From Tessaracoccus aquimaris (GTDB taxonomy: Bacteria; Actinomycetota; Actinomycetes; Propionibacteriales; Propionibacteriaceae): DNA of 64,000 bases. Within the stretch, counting starts at the first letter, position 1, and every line of letters begins with the position of its first letter. The stretch is from assembly GCF_001997345.1 (NCBI RefSeq), contig NZ_CP019606.1:1488001-1552000 (forward strand). The letters run 5' to 3'. A model generated the notes under the pieces. The model saw only the letters and a program-made list of their open reading frames with translations, was not told the DNA's origin and made no database searches. Positions 47,218 to 56,580 of the stretch are shown here, one piece after another. The position numbers were made by a program, and so were the translations under genes.

Positions 47218-47789
47218 GGCTCGAGGGTGAGCGGGTCCCAGTCGCGGCTCACCACGAGCCCGTTGGGCCATTGCGCCCAGGTCTCCCAGTCGATGTCACC
47301 CGGCCCGCCGCCGTCGAGCATCGTCACGAGCAGGCGCAGCGTGTCTCCGTGCGACACCAGCAGCACCTCGTCCCCGGGCGCGAACGTCGACGCCAGGTCG
47401 GCCAGGAGCACACGCAACCGCCCGGCGACGTCGACGAGCGACTCGCCGCCACCCCAGCCAACCTCCCAGGTCTGCAGGCCCTCCGGCGGATCCTCGGGTC
47501 GCAGGTCCTCGTAGCGCATGCCCTCCATCGAACCGAGCGCGACCTCCCGTAGCCCCGCCACCGGAGTAACCGGCAGGCCGACCTCCCCAGCGACGACCTC
47601 CGCCGTCTGGATTGCGCGCACCTGGTCGCTCGACCAGACCGCGCTCAGCGCAACCCCTCTCAGCGCCGCCGCGGCAGCGCGGGCCTCGTCGATCCCCTGT
47701 TGCGTGAGCGGAACGTGCATCGTCTGGCCTTGGAGCCGTCGCTCCAGGTTCCACACGGACTGGCCGTGGCGGAGCAGATGGAGGCGCAT
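47214..47789 (-). CDS. Histidine phosphatase, candidate alpha-ribazole phosphatase
   Basis: A 191-residue branch of the phosphoglycerate-mutase superfamily. The RHG motif LHLLRHGQSVWN carries the phosphorylated His; the second arginine is in SSDQVRAIQTAE; the general acid Glu is near LREVALGSMEGMRYED; the last His is in LLVSHGDTLRLL. The fold covers phosphoglycerate mutase, broad phosphatases and CobC/CobZ-type alpha-ribazole-5'-phosphate phosphatases. Its position behind cbiB/cobQ favours the last role, but no CobC-specific residue can be named. ATG 47789 is preferred to the longer start at 47828. Confidence 0.75.
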   Translation of the reverse strand: MRLHLLRHGQSVWNLERRLQGQTMHVPLTQQGIDEARAAAAALRGVALSAVWSSDQVRAIQTAEVVAGEVGLPVTPVAGLREVALGSMEGMRYEDLRPEDPPEGLQTWEVGWGGGESLVDVAGRLRVLLADLASTFAPGDEVLLVSHGDTLRLLVTMLDGGGPGDIDWETWAQWPNGLVVSRDWDPLTLEP

Positions 47790-47931
47790 GGCGAGCATCC
47801 TAGAGGGCGCCCTCCTGGGCCCGAACATGCCGCCGCGCGACCCGAATCATCACAAAGGATGATTTTCGCGACATGGAGTCTCCCTAATTCGCGGGCTAGA
47901 CTTTGCGGGACCTCGAACCATCAGGAGCAGC

Positions 47932-48413
47932 GTGTTCAATCCCATGACCTGGGATGCCCCCTATCTCGTCATCGTCGCGGCACTGTTCGTGATCGTGATG
48001 CTGCGGGCCAACGGCACCTACTGGCTGGGCCGCGGGCTGACCCGCGGGGCGGAGCACACCCGGATGGCGAAGATGATGAGCTCCAAGCACTACGCGGTGG
48101 CCAGGGACTGGCTGAACCGCTGGGGCGCCCCCGCCATAGCGCTGTCCTTCCTGACCATCGGAATCCAGACGATGATCAACCTCGCGGCAGGCATCACCCG
48201 GATGCCGCTGCGCCGCTACCTGCCCGCCGTGACCGCGGGCTCCGTGATCTGGGCCTTCCTGTACGGCACCGTCGGATTCATCGGGTGGGCCGCGGTCGTG
48301 CGGCTGTGGGAATTGTCGCCCCGCTGGTGATCGTCGTCGCGGTGCTCGGCGTCGGGGCCCTCGTCTGGGCCGTGGCGCGTCGCGACACTCCCGCCAAGGT
48401 CGCCGCAGAGTAG
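47932..48413 (+). CDS. Small DedA/VTT-domain membrane protein (frame broken by one base)
   Basis: A 160-residue member of the DedA/SNARE-associated superfamily, multi-pass membrane proteins linked to lipid flipping. It has hydrophobic segments LVIVAALFVIVMLRANGTYWLGRGL, IALSFLTIGIQTMINLAAG with the conserved F/Y-R/L-x-T-G-like VTT core, and YLPAVTAGSVIWAFLYGTVGFIGW. GTG 47932 has AGGAG upstream. The final segment APLVIVVAVLGVGALVWAVARRDTP is in the -1 frame. One base missing between 48283 and 48303 (for example an extra G in GGG 48287-48289) would restore it. Confidence 0.75.
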
Positions 48414-48442
48414 GCTGACCCCGACCTGACGGGAGGGGTGAG

Positions 48443-49482
48443 ATGGGCAGCGAACACGCCGTGACGTCCATCGTCGACGCGGGCATCTACGCTGAGGGTC
48501 GCCGCGTCGCGACCGCCACCACGTTCGCGGAGACCTTCGGATATCTCGACGAGCACCCCGAGTCCTTCGCCTGGATCGGCATGAAGCGCCCCACCCACAA
48601 GGACGTGGACGTGCTTGCCCAGCAGTTCGAGCTGAGCCCGCTGCTCATCGAGGACATCATCAACGCGCACCAGCGGCCGAAGTTCGAGCGCTACGGCGCC
48701 GTCGGCTTCCTGGTGTTGCGCGCCGCGACCTACCGCGACACGTCGGAGACCATCGAGTTCGGCGAGGTGCACGCGCTGGTCGGCGACCGTTTCATCGTCA
48801 CGCTGCGGCACTCCCCCACCCCCGACCTGTCCGAACTGCGCAGGGAACTGCAGGCCAAGCCGAAGGTGCTCGCCAAGGGCCCGCGCGTTGTGCTGACCAG
48901 GCTGCTCGACACGGTCGTCGACGGGTACCGCCCCGTGATGCTCGGCATCGAGAACGACGTCGACGAGATCGAGACCGAGGTCTTCGGCGGAGCCTCGCAC
49001 GTCTCCAAGCGCATCTATCAACTCTCCCGCGAGGTCATCGACCTGCAGCGCGCGCTGCGGCCGCTGCGTCAGATCGTCGACGACCTGCGCGATGACCCCA
49101 TCATGAACAACGCCCCGAACTGCTGCGCCAGCAGTTGCGCGACATCGAGGACCACGCGATCAGCGTCAACGAGCGCGTCGAGTCGCTGCACGAGGCGCTC
49201 AAGGGCGCGCTCGACCTCAACCTGGCGCTGCAGACGCAGCGGCAGAACGAGGAGGTCACCAACATGACCGCCGCCAGCCTCAAGCAGGCCGAGGACTCGC
49301 GCAGGATCGCGGCCTGGGCCGGCGTGCTTTTCGTGCCGAGCCTCGTCGCGGGCACCTACGGCATGAACTTCCACAACATGCCGGAACTGGACTGGAAGTT
49401 CGGCTACCTGTGGGGGCTGGGGCTGATGGTCGTGACCGGCGTGGTGATGTACCTGATCTTCAAGTGGAAGGACTGGCTCTGA
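48443..49482 (+). CDS. corA: CorA-type magnesium/cobalt transporter (frame broken by one base)
   Basis: Pentameric divalent-cation channel, about 346 residues when repaired. The cytoplasmic domain has FAWIGMKRPTHKDVDVLAQQFELSPLLIEDIINAHQRPK and LLDTVVDGYRPVMLGIENDVDEIETEVFGG; the C-terminus has the two membrane helices and the selectivity motif YGMN (AGTYGMNFHNMPELDWKFGYLWG). The second part is in another frame; one C added to the CCCC run at 49113-49116 gives NNAPELLRQQLRDIEDH and rejoins. CorA can carry cobalt as well as magnesium, which would fit a B12 producer, but magnesium is the default. Confidence 0.88.
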
Positions 49483-49485
49483 GCG

Positions 49486-50948
49486 CTACATGAGCGCCGA
49501 CGTCAGCCTGCACACGTTGTCGAGGTAGCGCTCCCACCAGGGCGTCTGGCGCCACTCCTCCATCGTCAGCAGCTTCGACACCTGCCGGTAGTGCGCGTCG
49601 TTCTCGTGCAGCAGGTCGACCATGTTGCCGCCGAAGGCCAGCAGCATGATCTCGTAGTCGAGCGCGAAGGAGCGGTAGTCCATGTTGGACGATCCGATCA
49701 CGCCGATCGTGTCGTCGACCGTCATGTACTTCGAGTGCAGCACCGCGGGAGCCGGGTACAGGTAGATGTTGACCCCGGCCTCGAGCAGCGCCTCGTAGTA
49801 GGAGCGCTGCGCGTGCCCCACGACGAACTGGTCGGCCTCGGCGCCGACGTACAACTCGACGTGCACCCCTCGGTAGCAGGCCGAGGTGATGGCGTTGAGC
49901 AGCGGCTCGTCGGGCACGAAGTAGGGGCTGGCGATGGTGATGGTGTGCTGCGCCAGGTACATCAGCGCGACGAACATCCGGTGGTTCGGCTCGGTCGGAT
50001 AGCCGGGCCCCGACGGCACCAATTGCATGGCGTTGGCGGCACCGCCCGGGATCAGGTCGGGCTTGTCGATGAAGTGCTCCTGCGGGTCGAGCAGTTCCCC
50101 GGACTCGACGTACCAGTCCATCGCGAAGACGGCCTCGAGTTCCAGCACGATATCGCCCGTGACGGACACGGACAGGTCGTGCCAGCGCCTGCCGATCCGC
50201 TTGTTCTTCTTGCTGGCGTAGCTCGGGTCGATCAGGTTGTGCGACCCCATCAGCGCCACGTCCCCGTCGACCACCATCAGCTTGCGGTGGTTGCGCAGGT
50301 CGGGGCGGCGCCAGCGTCCCTTGAGGATCGCGATGGGCATCATCAGGCGCCACTCGACGCCGATCTCGGTGAGCCGCCGCTGGAACTGGCGCCAGCCCGT
50401 GTACTTCTGCGAGCCGAGTTGGTCGACCAGCAGTCGCACCTTGACGCCCCGCTTCACGGCCCGCTCCAGGGAGGTGAAGAACACGTCGGTCGTCTCGTCC
50501 CATGCCATGATGTAGAACTCGACGTGCACGTAGCGCTTCGCGCGGTCGACGGCGGCCGCCATCGCCTCGTAGGTCTCCTCCGCGTCGGCGTGCATCGCGA
50601 CGACGGCGCCCGTCATGCACGGCAGCCCGTCAGGTCGCGGTTCATGTACAGGATCCGCTCCAGCGCCGGGGACGTGTGCGCCCCCTCCGGGACGACGGGC
50701 AGGCCGAGCGTGTGCTGCTTGATGACCTCGTCGCTGCGCTGCTGAATCTGCTGCCTGCGCCCCCGCACCCAGGGGCTGCCGATCAGCCAGTACAGCGGGA
50801 ACCCGACGACGGGGAGGAACAGGATCAGCAGCAGCCACGCGGACGAGGAGGAGGGGCGCCGGTTCTCGGGCACGACCCCGATCGCGATGATCTTCATCAG
50901 GTACTCGACGATCACGAAGATCGTGGTAACCCAGGCTGGCAACGTCAC
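49486..50948 (-). CDS. cls: Cardiolipin synthase, phospholipase D family (frame broken by one base)
   Basis: About 487 residues. The N-terminal PLDc_N membrane part reads VTTIFVIVEYLMKIIAIGVVPENRRPSSSSAWLLLILFLPVVGFPLYWLIGSP (read over 50,770-50,940). Two HKD motifs follow: NHRKLMVVDGDVALMGSHNL and LHSKYMTVDDTIGVIGSSNMDYRS. It condenses two phosphatidylglycerols (or uses CDP-DAG) to cardiolipin in the membrane. The two parts are in different frames; adding one base to CCC at 50625-50627 joins NRDLTG to LPCMTGAVV. GTG 50948 has AGGAG upstream. It converges with corA, 3 bases between stops. Confidence 0.9.
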
Positions 50949-51000
50949 GGGCGGCTCCTGTCTCTCCGCCGATCGTAGCGGTGCCGGCTCGGGTCAGGCC

Positions 51001-51080
51001 TTGAGCATGTTTGGTTGCTCGTTGCGCGGACGACCAGGTTTGAACGTTCGAATCCGCAACGACTCACCCACCATGCTCAA
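51001..51080. repeat. Palindromic element C (divergent GTTGAGC-type repeat)
   Basis: TTGAGCATG (51001-51009) and CATGCTCAA (51072-51080) are perfect inverted ends, with a second imperfect pair inside (GTTGCTCGTTGCG and CGCAACGACTCAC). Length 80 bp. It has the TTGAGC end but not the GCGTTGAGCAGCATT core of elements A and B. It lies between cls (start 50948) and the ilvD stop. Confidence 0.6.
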
Positions 51081-51142
51081 AGATTCGGGCCGCCCACCCC
51101 GCGTATGCGGAGAGGTCGGCCCGATGTGGCGCCCGGTAGGGC

Positions 51143-52984
51143 TCAGTCGAGCTTGCGCGCGGCGCCCTTGTCGGCGGACTGCGCGAGCATCCCGAAGATC
51201 TTCAGCGCCGTCGACACCTCACGCTCGCGGTCCTTCGGGGCCCAGCCCTCGGCGTCGCGCTTGGCCCGCCTCGCGGCGAGGGTCTCGTCGTCGACGTCGA
51301 GGCGGATCAGGCGCTCGGGGATCGAGATGGTGATCTGGTCGCCGTCCTCGACGAGGCCGATGGTGCCGCCAGAGGCCGCCTCCGGGGAGACGTGCCCGAT
51401 CGACAGGCCCGACGAGCCGCCGGAGAAGCGGCCGTCGGTCACCAGGGCGCACTTGGGGCCGAGGCCAAGCCCCTTGAGGTAGGACGTCGGGTACAGCATC
51501 TCCTGCATGCCGGGGCCGCCCTTGGGGCCCTCGTAGCGGACCAGGACGACGTCGCCGGGCTGGACGCGCTTCCCGAGGATCGCCTCGACGGCCTCGTCCT
51601 GCGACTCGGTCACGATCGCCCGACCGGTGAACGTCCACTGGTCCTCCGGGACGCCCGCGGTCTTGACGATGGCGCCGTCGAGCGCGAGGTTGCCCTTCAG
51701 CACGGCGAGGCCGCCGTCGACGGTGTAGGGGTGGTCGGTAGAGCGGATGCAGCCGCCCTCGCCGTCGGTGTCGAGCGACTCCCAGCGGTTGGTCGAGGAG
51801 AAGGCCTCCGTGGTGCGCACCCCACCAGGCGCGGCGTGGAACAGTTCGATGGCGGCGTCGCTTGCCGACCCGCCGCGGATGTCCCACTCGTCGAGCCACG
51901 CGTCAAGCGTCGGCGCGTGCACCGAGTGGACGGTCTCGTCGAGCTTCCCGCCGCGCTTGAGTTCGCCGAGGATGGCGGGGATGCCGCCGGCGCGGTGCAC
52001 GTCCTCCATGTAGTACTTCTCGGAGTTCGGTGCGACCTTGGCCAGGCACGGCGTGACGCGCGAGATCTCGTCGATGTCGTCCATGGTGAAGTCGACGCCT
52101 GCCTCCTGGGCTGCGGCAAGCAGGTGCAGGACGGTGTTGGTGGAGCCGCCCATCGCGACGTCGAGCTTCATGGCGTTCTCGAACGCCGACTTGGTCGCGA
52201 TCGACAGCGGAAGCACGGAGTCGTCGTCCCCGTCGTAGAAGCGCTTGCACAGTTCGACGACGAGGCGGCCCGCCTCCTGGAACAGGCCCTTGCGGGCGGC
52301 AGCGGTCGCGAGCGTCGAGCCGTTGCCCGGCAGCGCGAGGCCGATGGCCTCGAGCAGGCAGTTCATCGAGTTGGCGGTGAACATGCCGGAGCAGGAGCCG
52401 CAGGTCGGGCAGGCGTTGGCCTCGATGCGGCCGAGCTCGGCGTCGGTGACGTTCGGGTCGACCGCCGCGACCATCGCGTTGATCAGGTCGAGGGAGCTTT
52501 CGACGGTGCCGCCGTCCTTGACGATGGCCTTGCCCGCCTCCATCGGCCCGCCCGAGACGAAAACGGTCGGGATGTTCAGGCGCAGCGCGGCGAGGAACAT
52601 GCCGGGGGTGATCTTGTCGCAGTTGGAGATGCACACCAGCGCGTCGGCGCAGTGCGCGTTGACCATGTATTCGACGGAGTCGGCGATCAGTTCGCGGCTG
52701 GGCAGCGAGTAGAGCATTCCGCCGTGGCCCATGGCGATGCCGTCGTCGACGGCGATCGTGTTGAACTCGCGCCCGACGCCGCCCGCCTCCGCGATCGACT
52801 CGGAGACGAGCTTGCCCATGTCGCGCAGGTGCACGTGGCCCGGCACGAACTGGGTGAACGAGTTGGCTACTGCGACGATCGGCTTGCCCCAGTCCGAGTC
52901 CGTGATGCCCGTGGCGCGCCAGAGGGCGCGGGCGCCCGCCATATTGCGGCCGTGGGTGGTGGTGCGGGACCTGAGCGCAGGCAT
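51143..52984 (-). CDS. ilvD: Dihydroxy-acid dehydratase
   Basis: A 613-residue IlvD that dehydrates 2,3-dihydroxy-isovalerate/-methylvalerate in valine and isoleucine synthesis. It contains the Fe-S cysteines of [15 protein letters not shown] and [20 protein letters not shown], plus [54 protein letters not shown] and [26 protein letters not shown] 52984 with GGAGG upstream; the frame open further upstream is not conserved. No ilvB/ilvN/ilvC is nearby. Confidence 0.96.
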   Translation of the reverse strand: MPALRSRTTTHGRNMAGARALWRATGITDSDWGKPIVAVANSFTQFVPGHVHLRDMGKLVSESIAEAGGVGREFNTIAVDDGIAMGHGGMLYSLPSRELIADSVEYMVNAHCADALVCISNCDKITPGMFLAALRLNIPTVFVSGGPMEAGKAIVKDGGTVESSLDLINAMVAAVDPNVTDAELGRIEANACPTCGSCSGMFTANSMNCLLEAIGLALPGNGSTLATAAARKGLFQEAGRLVVELCKRFYDGDDDSVLPLSIATKSAFENAMKLDVAMGGSTNTVLHLLAAAQEAGVDFTMDDIDEISRVTPCLAKVAPNSEKYYMEDVHRAGGIPAILGELKRGGKLDETVHSVHAPTLDAWLDEWDIRGGSASDAAIELFHAAPGGVRTTEAFSSTNRWESLDTDGEGGCIRSTDHPYTVDGGLAVLKGNLALDGAIVKTAGVPEDQWTFTGRAIVTESQDEAVEAILGKRVQPGDVVLVRYEGPKGGPGMQEMLYPTSYLKGLGLGPKCALVTDGRFSGGSSGLSIGHVSPEAASGGTIGLVEDGDQITISIPERLIRLDVDDETLAARRAKRDAEGWAPKDREREVSTALKIFGMLAQSADKGAARKLD

Positions 52985-53336
52985 GAAAGTTACCTCCAGT
53001 CGATGAGACTCAGTACAGATTACCCGCGCGGGCGCGCCGCGGCCGACGCGCGACAACGGGTGGACGGGGCCGCGCCCTTGCCGGGGGCGCATGGGCGTCG
53101 ATACCCTTGGAGGCTCGACGTCGTCTGGGCGGAAGCACCGTGGTGCGACCCGTACCCTCGTCGGCGGCGTCGATGTCCCCACCAGGACACATTCACAAGG
53201 GAAAGGCCGCAAGGCCCGGGGTTCGAGTCCCCATCAGGGTCCGGATCGTGGCAACACGCGCGGGCGTCATGCACCCTTCACTGGGTCCACGACCGCGCCG
53301 GCCGCGATCCGGGCCCTCGAACCAGAAGGAGTAGCG
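52985..53336. other. 352-base gap between ilvD and the band-7 gene with a tRNA-3'-half-like segment
   Basis: No protein gene is supported here. Between 53205 and 53240 there is GGCCGCAAGGCC (a small hairpin) then CGGGGTTCGAGTCCCC, a near-ideal tRNA T-arm, and TCAGGGT where an acceptor strand would be. Upstream, ACCCT (53154-53158) can pair with AGGGT, but no convincing D-arm or 7-base anticodon loop lies between; a TGTCC/GGACA stem with a 6-base loop is in the wrong place. It could be a decayed tRNA or a remnant at an attachment site. The ribosome-binding site AGAAGGAG of the following gene is at 53324-53331. Confidence 0.35.
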
Positions 53337-54017
53337 GTGAAGCTCACCACCTTCCACGTCACAGTGGACCCGCACGAGGTCGTCGTCGCGCACCTCGACG
53401 GACGCAGCAAGATCCTGCCCGCCGGACGGCACCGTCGCACGAGGAACGCGACCTACTCCCCCATCTCGACGGCCCGCCGCCTGCTGCAGTTGGCCCCGCA
53501 GGAGATCCCCACCTCCGACGGCGCCCAGGTCAAGATCACCGCGGTCGCCGACGTGCGCGTGGTCGACCCGCTCGCAGGGCTCGAGTTCGAGCAGCCTGAG
53601 CAGGCGATCTACCTCGCGATCCAGGTCGCGCTGCGCGACGAGTTCGCCGAACTGGACGTCACCGAGGCCGCGCAGGCCCCGCGCAGCAACCCCGACCTGG
53701 TCGCCCGGGTCAAGGCCCGCGCCGTCGAGGCGGGTACCCGCGTCGGCTACGAGGTCTCCTCGGTTGTGATCAAGGACGTGATCCTGCCCGCCGACCTGCG
53801 CTCGGCGGCGATGGCCCTGCTGACCGCGAAGACCCGCGGCCTTGCCCAGTTGGAGTCGGCGCGCGCCGAGACGGCCGCGCTGCGCACGCTCGCCAACGGC
53901 GCGAAGATCCTGGAGGACCACCCGGCGCTCGCGAAGCTTCGGATGGTGCAGGCGATCCCGATGGGTTCCTCGCTGAGCCTGCGCCTCGACGACGACGCAC
54001 GCGCCCAGGCCGACTAG
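53337..54017 (+). CDS. Band-7 / SPFH (slipin-like) protein without a membrane anchor
   Basis: A 226-residue SPFH domain. The core shows FHVTVDPHEVVVAHLDGRSKILPAGRHRR, TSDGAQVKITAVADVRVVDPLAG, AIYLAIQVALRDEFAELDVTEA, VGYEVSSVVIKDVILPADLRSA and a C-terminal coiled region TRGLAQLESARAETAALRTLANGAKIL. Slipins normally begin with a transmembrane hairpin; here the chain begins KLTTFHVTVDP directly, so it may be soluble or peripheral. GTG 53337 follows AGAAGGAG. No NfeD partner is next to it. The identity as SPFH is clear, the role is not. Confidence 0.82.
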   Translation: MKLTTFHVTVDPHEVVVAHLDGRSKILPAGRHRRTRNATYSPISTARRLLQLAPQEIPTSDGAQVKITAVADVRVVDPLAGLEFEQPEQAIYLAIQVALRDEFAELDVTEAAQAPRSNPDLVARVKARAVEAGTRVGYEVSSVVIKDVILPADLRSAAMALLTAKTRGLAQLESARAETAALRTLANGAKILEDHPALAKLRMVQAIPMGSSLSLRLDDDARAQAD

Positions 54018-54039
54018 GACTTCGAGAGACCAGACGACG

Positions 54040-54069
54040 AAGCGCCCCGACCAGACGGTCGGGGCGCTT
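54040..54069. terminator. Bidirectional hairpin terminator
   Basis: Perfect 13-bp stem AAGCGCCCCGACC (54040-54052) with its complement (54057-54069) and tetraloop AGAC, between the convergent band-7 and GH112 genes. Pyrimidine-rich TCTCTC follows on the plus side. Confidence 0.85.
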
Positions 54070-54080
54070 CTCTCTGCTCG

Positions 54081-56282
54081 TCAGGCCAGGTCGATCCAGC
54101 GCGACTCCATGGGCTCCAGGTCGAGGTCCAGTTTGCGGACCTCGCCTTCGCCCTCCAGTCCGGTGGTGCGGCCCGCGAGCCGCGTCGAGACGGCCTCCAT
54201 CAGGTTGTTCATCACGAAGCCCTTGCCCGCCTCGGGGAACACCGCCACCTCGACGCCCGGGTGCGAGGGCACCCACTGGGCGCCGAAGTCGGCCTCACGG
54301 CCTGCTGCCCAGTAGATCGCGCGGTGCAGCAGTCGCGAGTTCTCGTGGCTGTAGGGCAGCCCCGCCAGGTAGACGCCGCGGCCCTCGCCCTGCTGGTGCG
54401 CGGCCAACTCGACCGAGCCGTCCTGCAGGCGCAGGATCTGCGTCGCGTCGCCGGTGGCGAAGATGTCGCCCGCTCCCTCGCCGACGTTGAGCGCGCCGGG
54501 GAGGTCCTCGGTGATGAAGTGCTCCCGCGACTCGACCGGGTAGCGGTCGGTGGACTGCGAGAAGCCCAGTTCCTTGTCGACGCCCAGCACGTCGGAGAGT
54601 TGGAAGAACGCGCCCTCCGACTGCACCGCGGTCGGCTCGCCGACGCCGATCAGGCCGCCGCCGCGCGCGACGAAGCCGCGCACCGCGACCAGCACGTCGG
54701 AGTCCAGCCAGTTGTCCCCGCCGGAGAAGGCGGTGCCTGCCGCGCCGACGTTGAGGACGACGTCCAGGCCGTCGAGCGCGCCGCCGCGCACGTCGTCGAA
54801 GCTGACGAACTTCAGGTCGAACGGCAGCCCTGCCAGCGACTCGAGGACGCCAAGGTAGGAGTAGATCTGCTTGTACCAGAGCGCGTGGGCGACCATGTGT
54901 GTCTGCCAACTGCGCATCGCACCCCAGCAGTTGAGGATGCCGACGCGGATGCTGGAGGACTGCGGCAGGCGCCCTTCCCCGACCTCGTGGATGGAGCGGA
55001 ACTCGTCGGCGATCTGGGTGATCCGGTCCATGAACTCCGGGAACTTCACCGCGAGCGACAGGTAGCCGCCGTAGCCGATCCTCTCGAGCGGCTTGCGGGC
55101 GATCGCGCGGCGCGACTGCAGCCAGGAGACGTTCGCCTCGCCGAGCGGGTCGCCGCCCTCGGTGAACACGTCCGGGAAGAAGTAGGGCAGGAACCGGCCC
55201 TCGGTGTAGCGCACGCTGGGGATGTCGGAGATCATCCGGCAGGTGGCGGCGGAGCCGACCGAGCCGACGACCCCGTCGACGCCGGTGGTGGCGAACTGCT
55301 CGCCGTAGGGCTCGGTGCCCATCCAGTTGTCGCCCAGGAACATCAGGGCTTCCTTGCCGTACTCGTGCACGATGTCGACGAGGTCCTTGACGCGGGCGCA
55401 GACGAACCGGTTCTGGAAGTCGATCCAGTCGCTGAACGCCTTGCTCGGCACCTGGAAGGCGTTGTTGTAGTAGCCCTGGTCGACGAAGTCCTCGGCGCGC
55501 AGGCGGTAGCCGTACTCGGCCTCGAAGGCGTCCATCGCGCGCGGCGACACCGACGCGGAGTAGCCGAACCAGTCGACGAACTTCTCCTTGCCGAGGTCGT
55601 TGAAGACCAGCGTGAAGTGGTAGAAGAACGTGGTGAAGCGCACCACGTCGACCTCGGGGCGCTCCTCGCACCAGCGGCGAAGCGACGTGGTCATGAACTC
55701 CCACGCGGCCGGGTGCCTTGCGTCGTAGCCGATCTCGCGCACGCGCGTCGGGTCGTCCTGCCAGTTGTTGGTCGTGTAGTTGTACATCTGCGTCGAGTCC
55801 CAGACCTGCCAGGCCAGGAAGCTGACCGTGTAGACATGGAACGCCGCCGGCTGGGCGATCGTGACGACGGTGTCGGTGCCCTCTCCGGCGACGCTCCACC
55901 CGTCGACGGGGACGACCTCGCCGGTGGTGCGGTCGATGACCTCCCACCAGCGCTGCACGTCGCCCAGGTCGGGCTCGATCTGCAGCGCGTAGTAGCCGTT
56001 CATCACCGAGACGGCGAGCGGGCCCTCTGCCGGGGCGGTGACCCGCTCCGACATCAGGTAGAAGTGCGGACGGGCGTCGAGGTTCGCGAGCGCGAACTCC
56101 TGGTTGCCGCGCGCCGGGAAGTAGGTCTCATAGACCTTCACTCCCAACTGCGACGTGATCTCCGGCAGCCACGTGCCGTCGGAGTTGCGGACGGCGTCTG
56201 CGCCGATCCGCTGCAGGATGTGGGGAAGCTGGTCGTCCATGCCCTGTTCGATGGGCATGGTGACGCGACCGCGTGAAGTCAT
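54081..56282 (-). CDS. GH112 1,3-beta-galactosyl-N-acetylhexosamine phosphorylase
   Basis: A 733-residue GH112 enzyme that uses phosphate to split galacto-N-biose or lacto-N-biose into galactose-1-phosphate and N-acetylhexosamine, inside the cell. Conserved blocks: GRVTMPIEQGMDDQLPHILQRIGADAVRNSDGTWLPE at the N-terminus, WDSTQMYNYTTNNWQDD, FFYHFTLVFNDLGKEKFVDWFGYSASVSP, and MFLGDNWMGTEPYGEQF with the catalytic Asp at D318. A galactose-1-P-like enzyme fits mucin- or milk-glycan use; sequence does not decide GNB versus LNB, or the galactosyl-rhamnose subgroup. ATG 56282 with GGAGG upstream. No nahK/galE partner is in view. Confidence 0.92.
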   Translation of the reverse strand: MTSRGRVTMPIEQGMDDQLPHILQRIGADAVRNSDGTWLPEITSQLGVKVYETYFPARGNQEFALANLDARPHFYLMSERVTAPAEGPLAVSVMNGYYALQIEPDLGDVQRWWEVIDRTTGEVVPVDGWSVAGEGTDTVVTIAQPAAFHVYTVSFLAWQVWDSTQMYNYTTNNWQDDPTRVREIGYDARHPAAWEFMTTSLRRWCEERPEVDVVRFTTFFYHFTLVFNDLGKEKFVDWFGYSASVSPRAMDAFEAEYGYRLRAEDFVDQGYYNNAFQVPSKAFSDWIDFQNRFVCARVKDLVDIVHEYGKEALMFLGDNWMGTEPYGEQFATTGVDGVVGSVGSAATCRMISDIPSVRYTEGRFLPYFFPDVFTEGGDPLGEANVSWLQSRRAIARKPLERIGYGGYLSLAVKFPEFMDRITQIADEFRSIHEVGEGRLPQSSSIRVGILNCWGAMRSWQTHMVAHALWYKQIYSYLGVLESLAGLPFDLKFVSFDDVRGGALDGLDVVLNVGAAGTAFSGGDNWLDSDVLVAVRGFVARGGGLIGVGEPTAVQSEGAFFQLSDVLGVDKELGFSQSTDRYPVESREHFITEDLPGALNVGEGAGDIFATGDATQILRLQDGSVELAAHQQGEGRGVYLAGLPYSHENSRLLHRAIYWAAGREADFGAQWVPSHPGVEVAVFPEAGKGFVMNNLMEAVSTRLAGRTTGLEGEGEVRKLDLDLEPMESRWIDLA

Positions 56283-56462
56283 GGCGTGGGGTTCCTCCGA
56301 ATGGAATGGCAGATGTGGTCGAGTCTTCCAGCCGAGGTCGCGGAGGGTCACATTGCGACGCCAATCGCGAAGGCTTTTTGCGCATTACGCCGCCACTGGG
56401 ATCGGTGGATGGCCGAGCGGGCCGAGGGCGCGGAAACCTCAGCGGGTCAGAGCCGGCCAAGT

Positions 56463-56548
56463 CAGACGAGCACTATCCGCAACTCGATGCCGATTCGATC
56501 GTTCAATCTCGACGCACACCGACACGAACACCGACTACTGCTCAACGC
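56463..56548. repeat. Inverted-repeat element D of the GTTGAGC family (one end decayed)
   Basis: Right end CTGCTCAACGCCAGACC is intact. Exactly 86 bp away the left end retains GAGCA (CAGACGAGCAC for GCGTTGAGCAG). On the minus strand the start GGTCTGGCGTTGAGCAGTA and later GTTCGT match elements A and B. It lies in the 298-base gap between the GH112 start and the rhodanese stop; nothing else is visible there. Confidence 0.55.
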
Positions 56549-56580
56549 CAGACCAGCACGCGGACGGCCTCGGAGACGGG

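Noticed and set aside
53020..53274. 84-residue minus-strand protein with DSNPGP
   Set aside because: DSNPGP is what a tRNA T-arm gives when read backwards. There is no ribosome-binding site or conserved domain.
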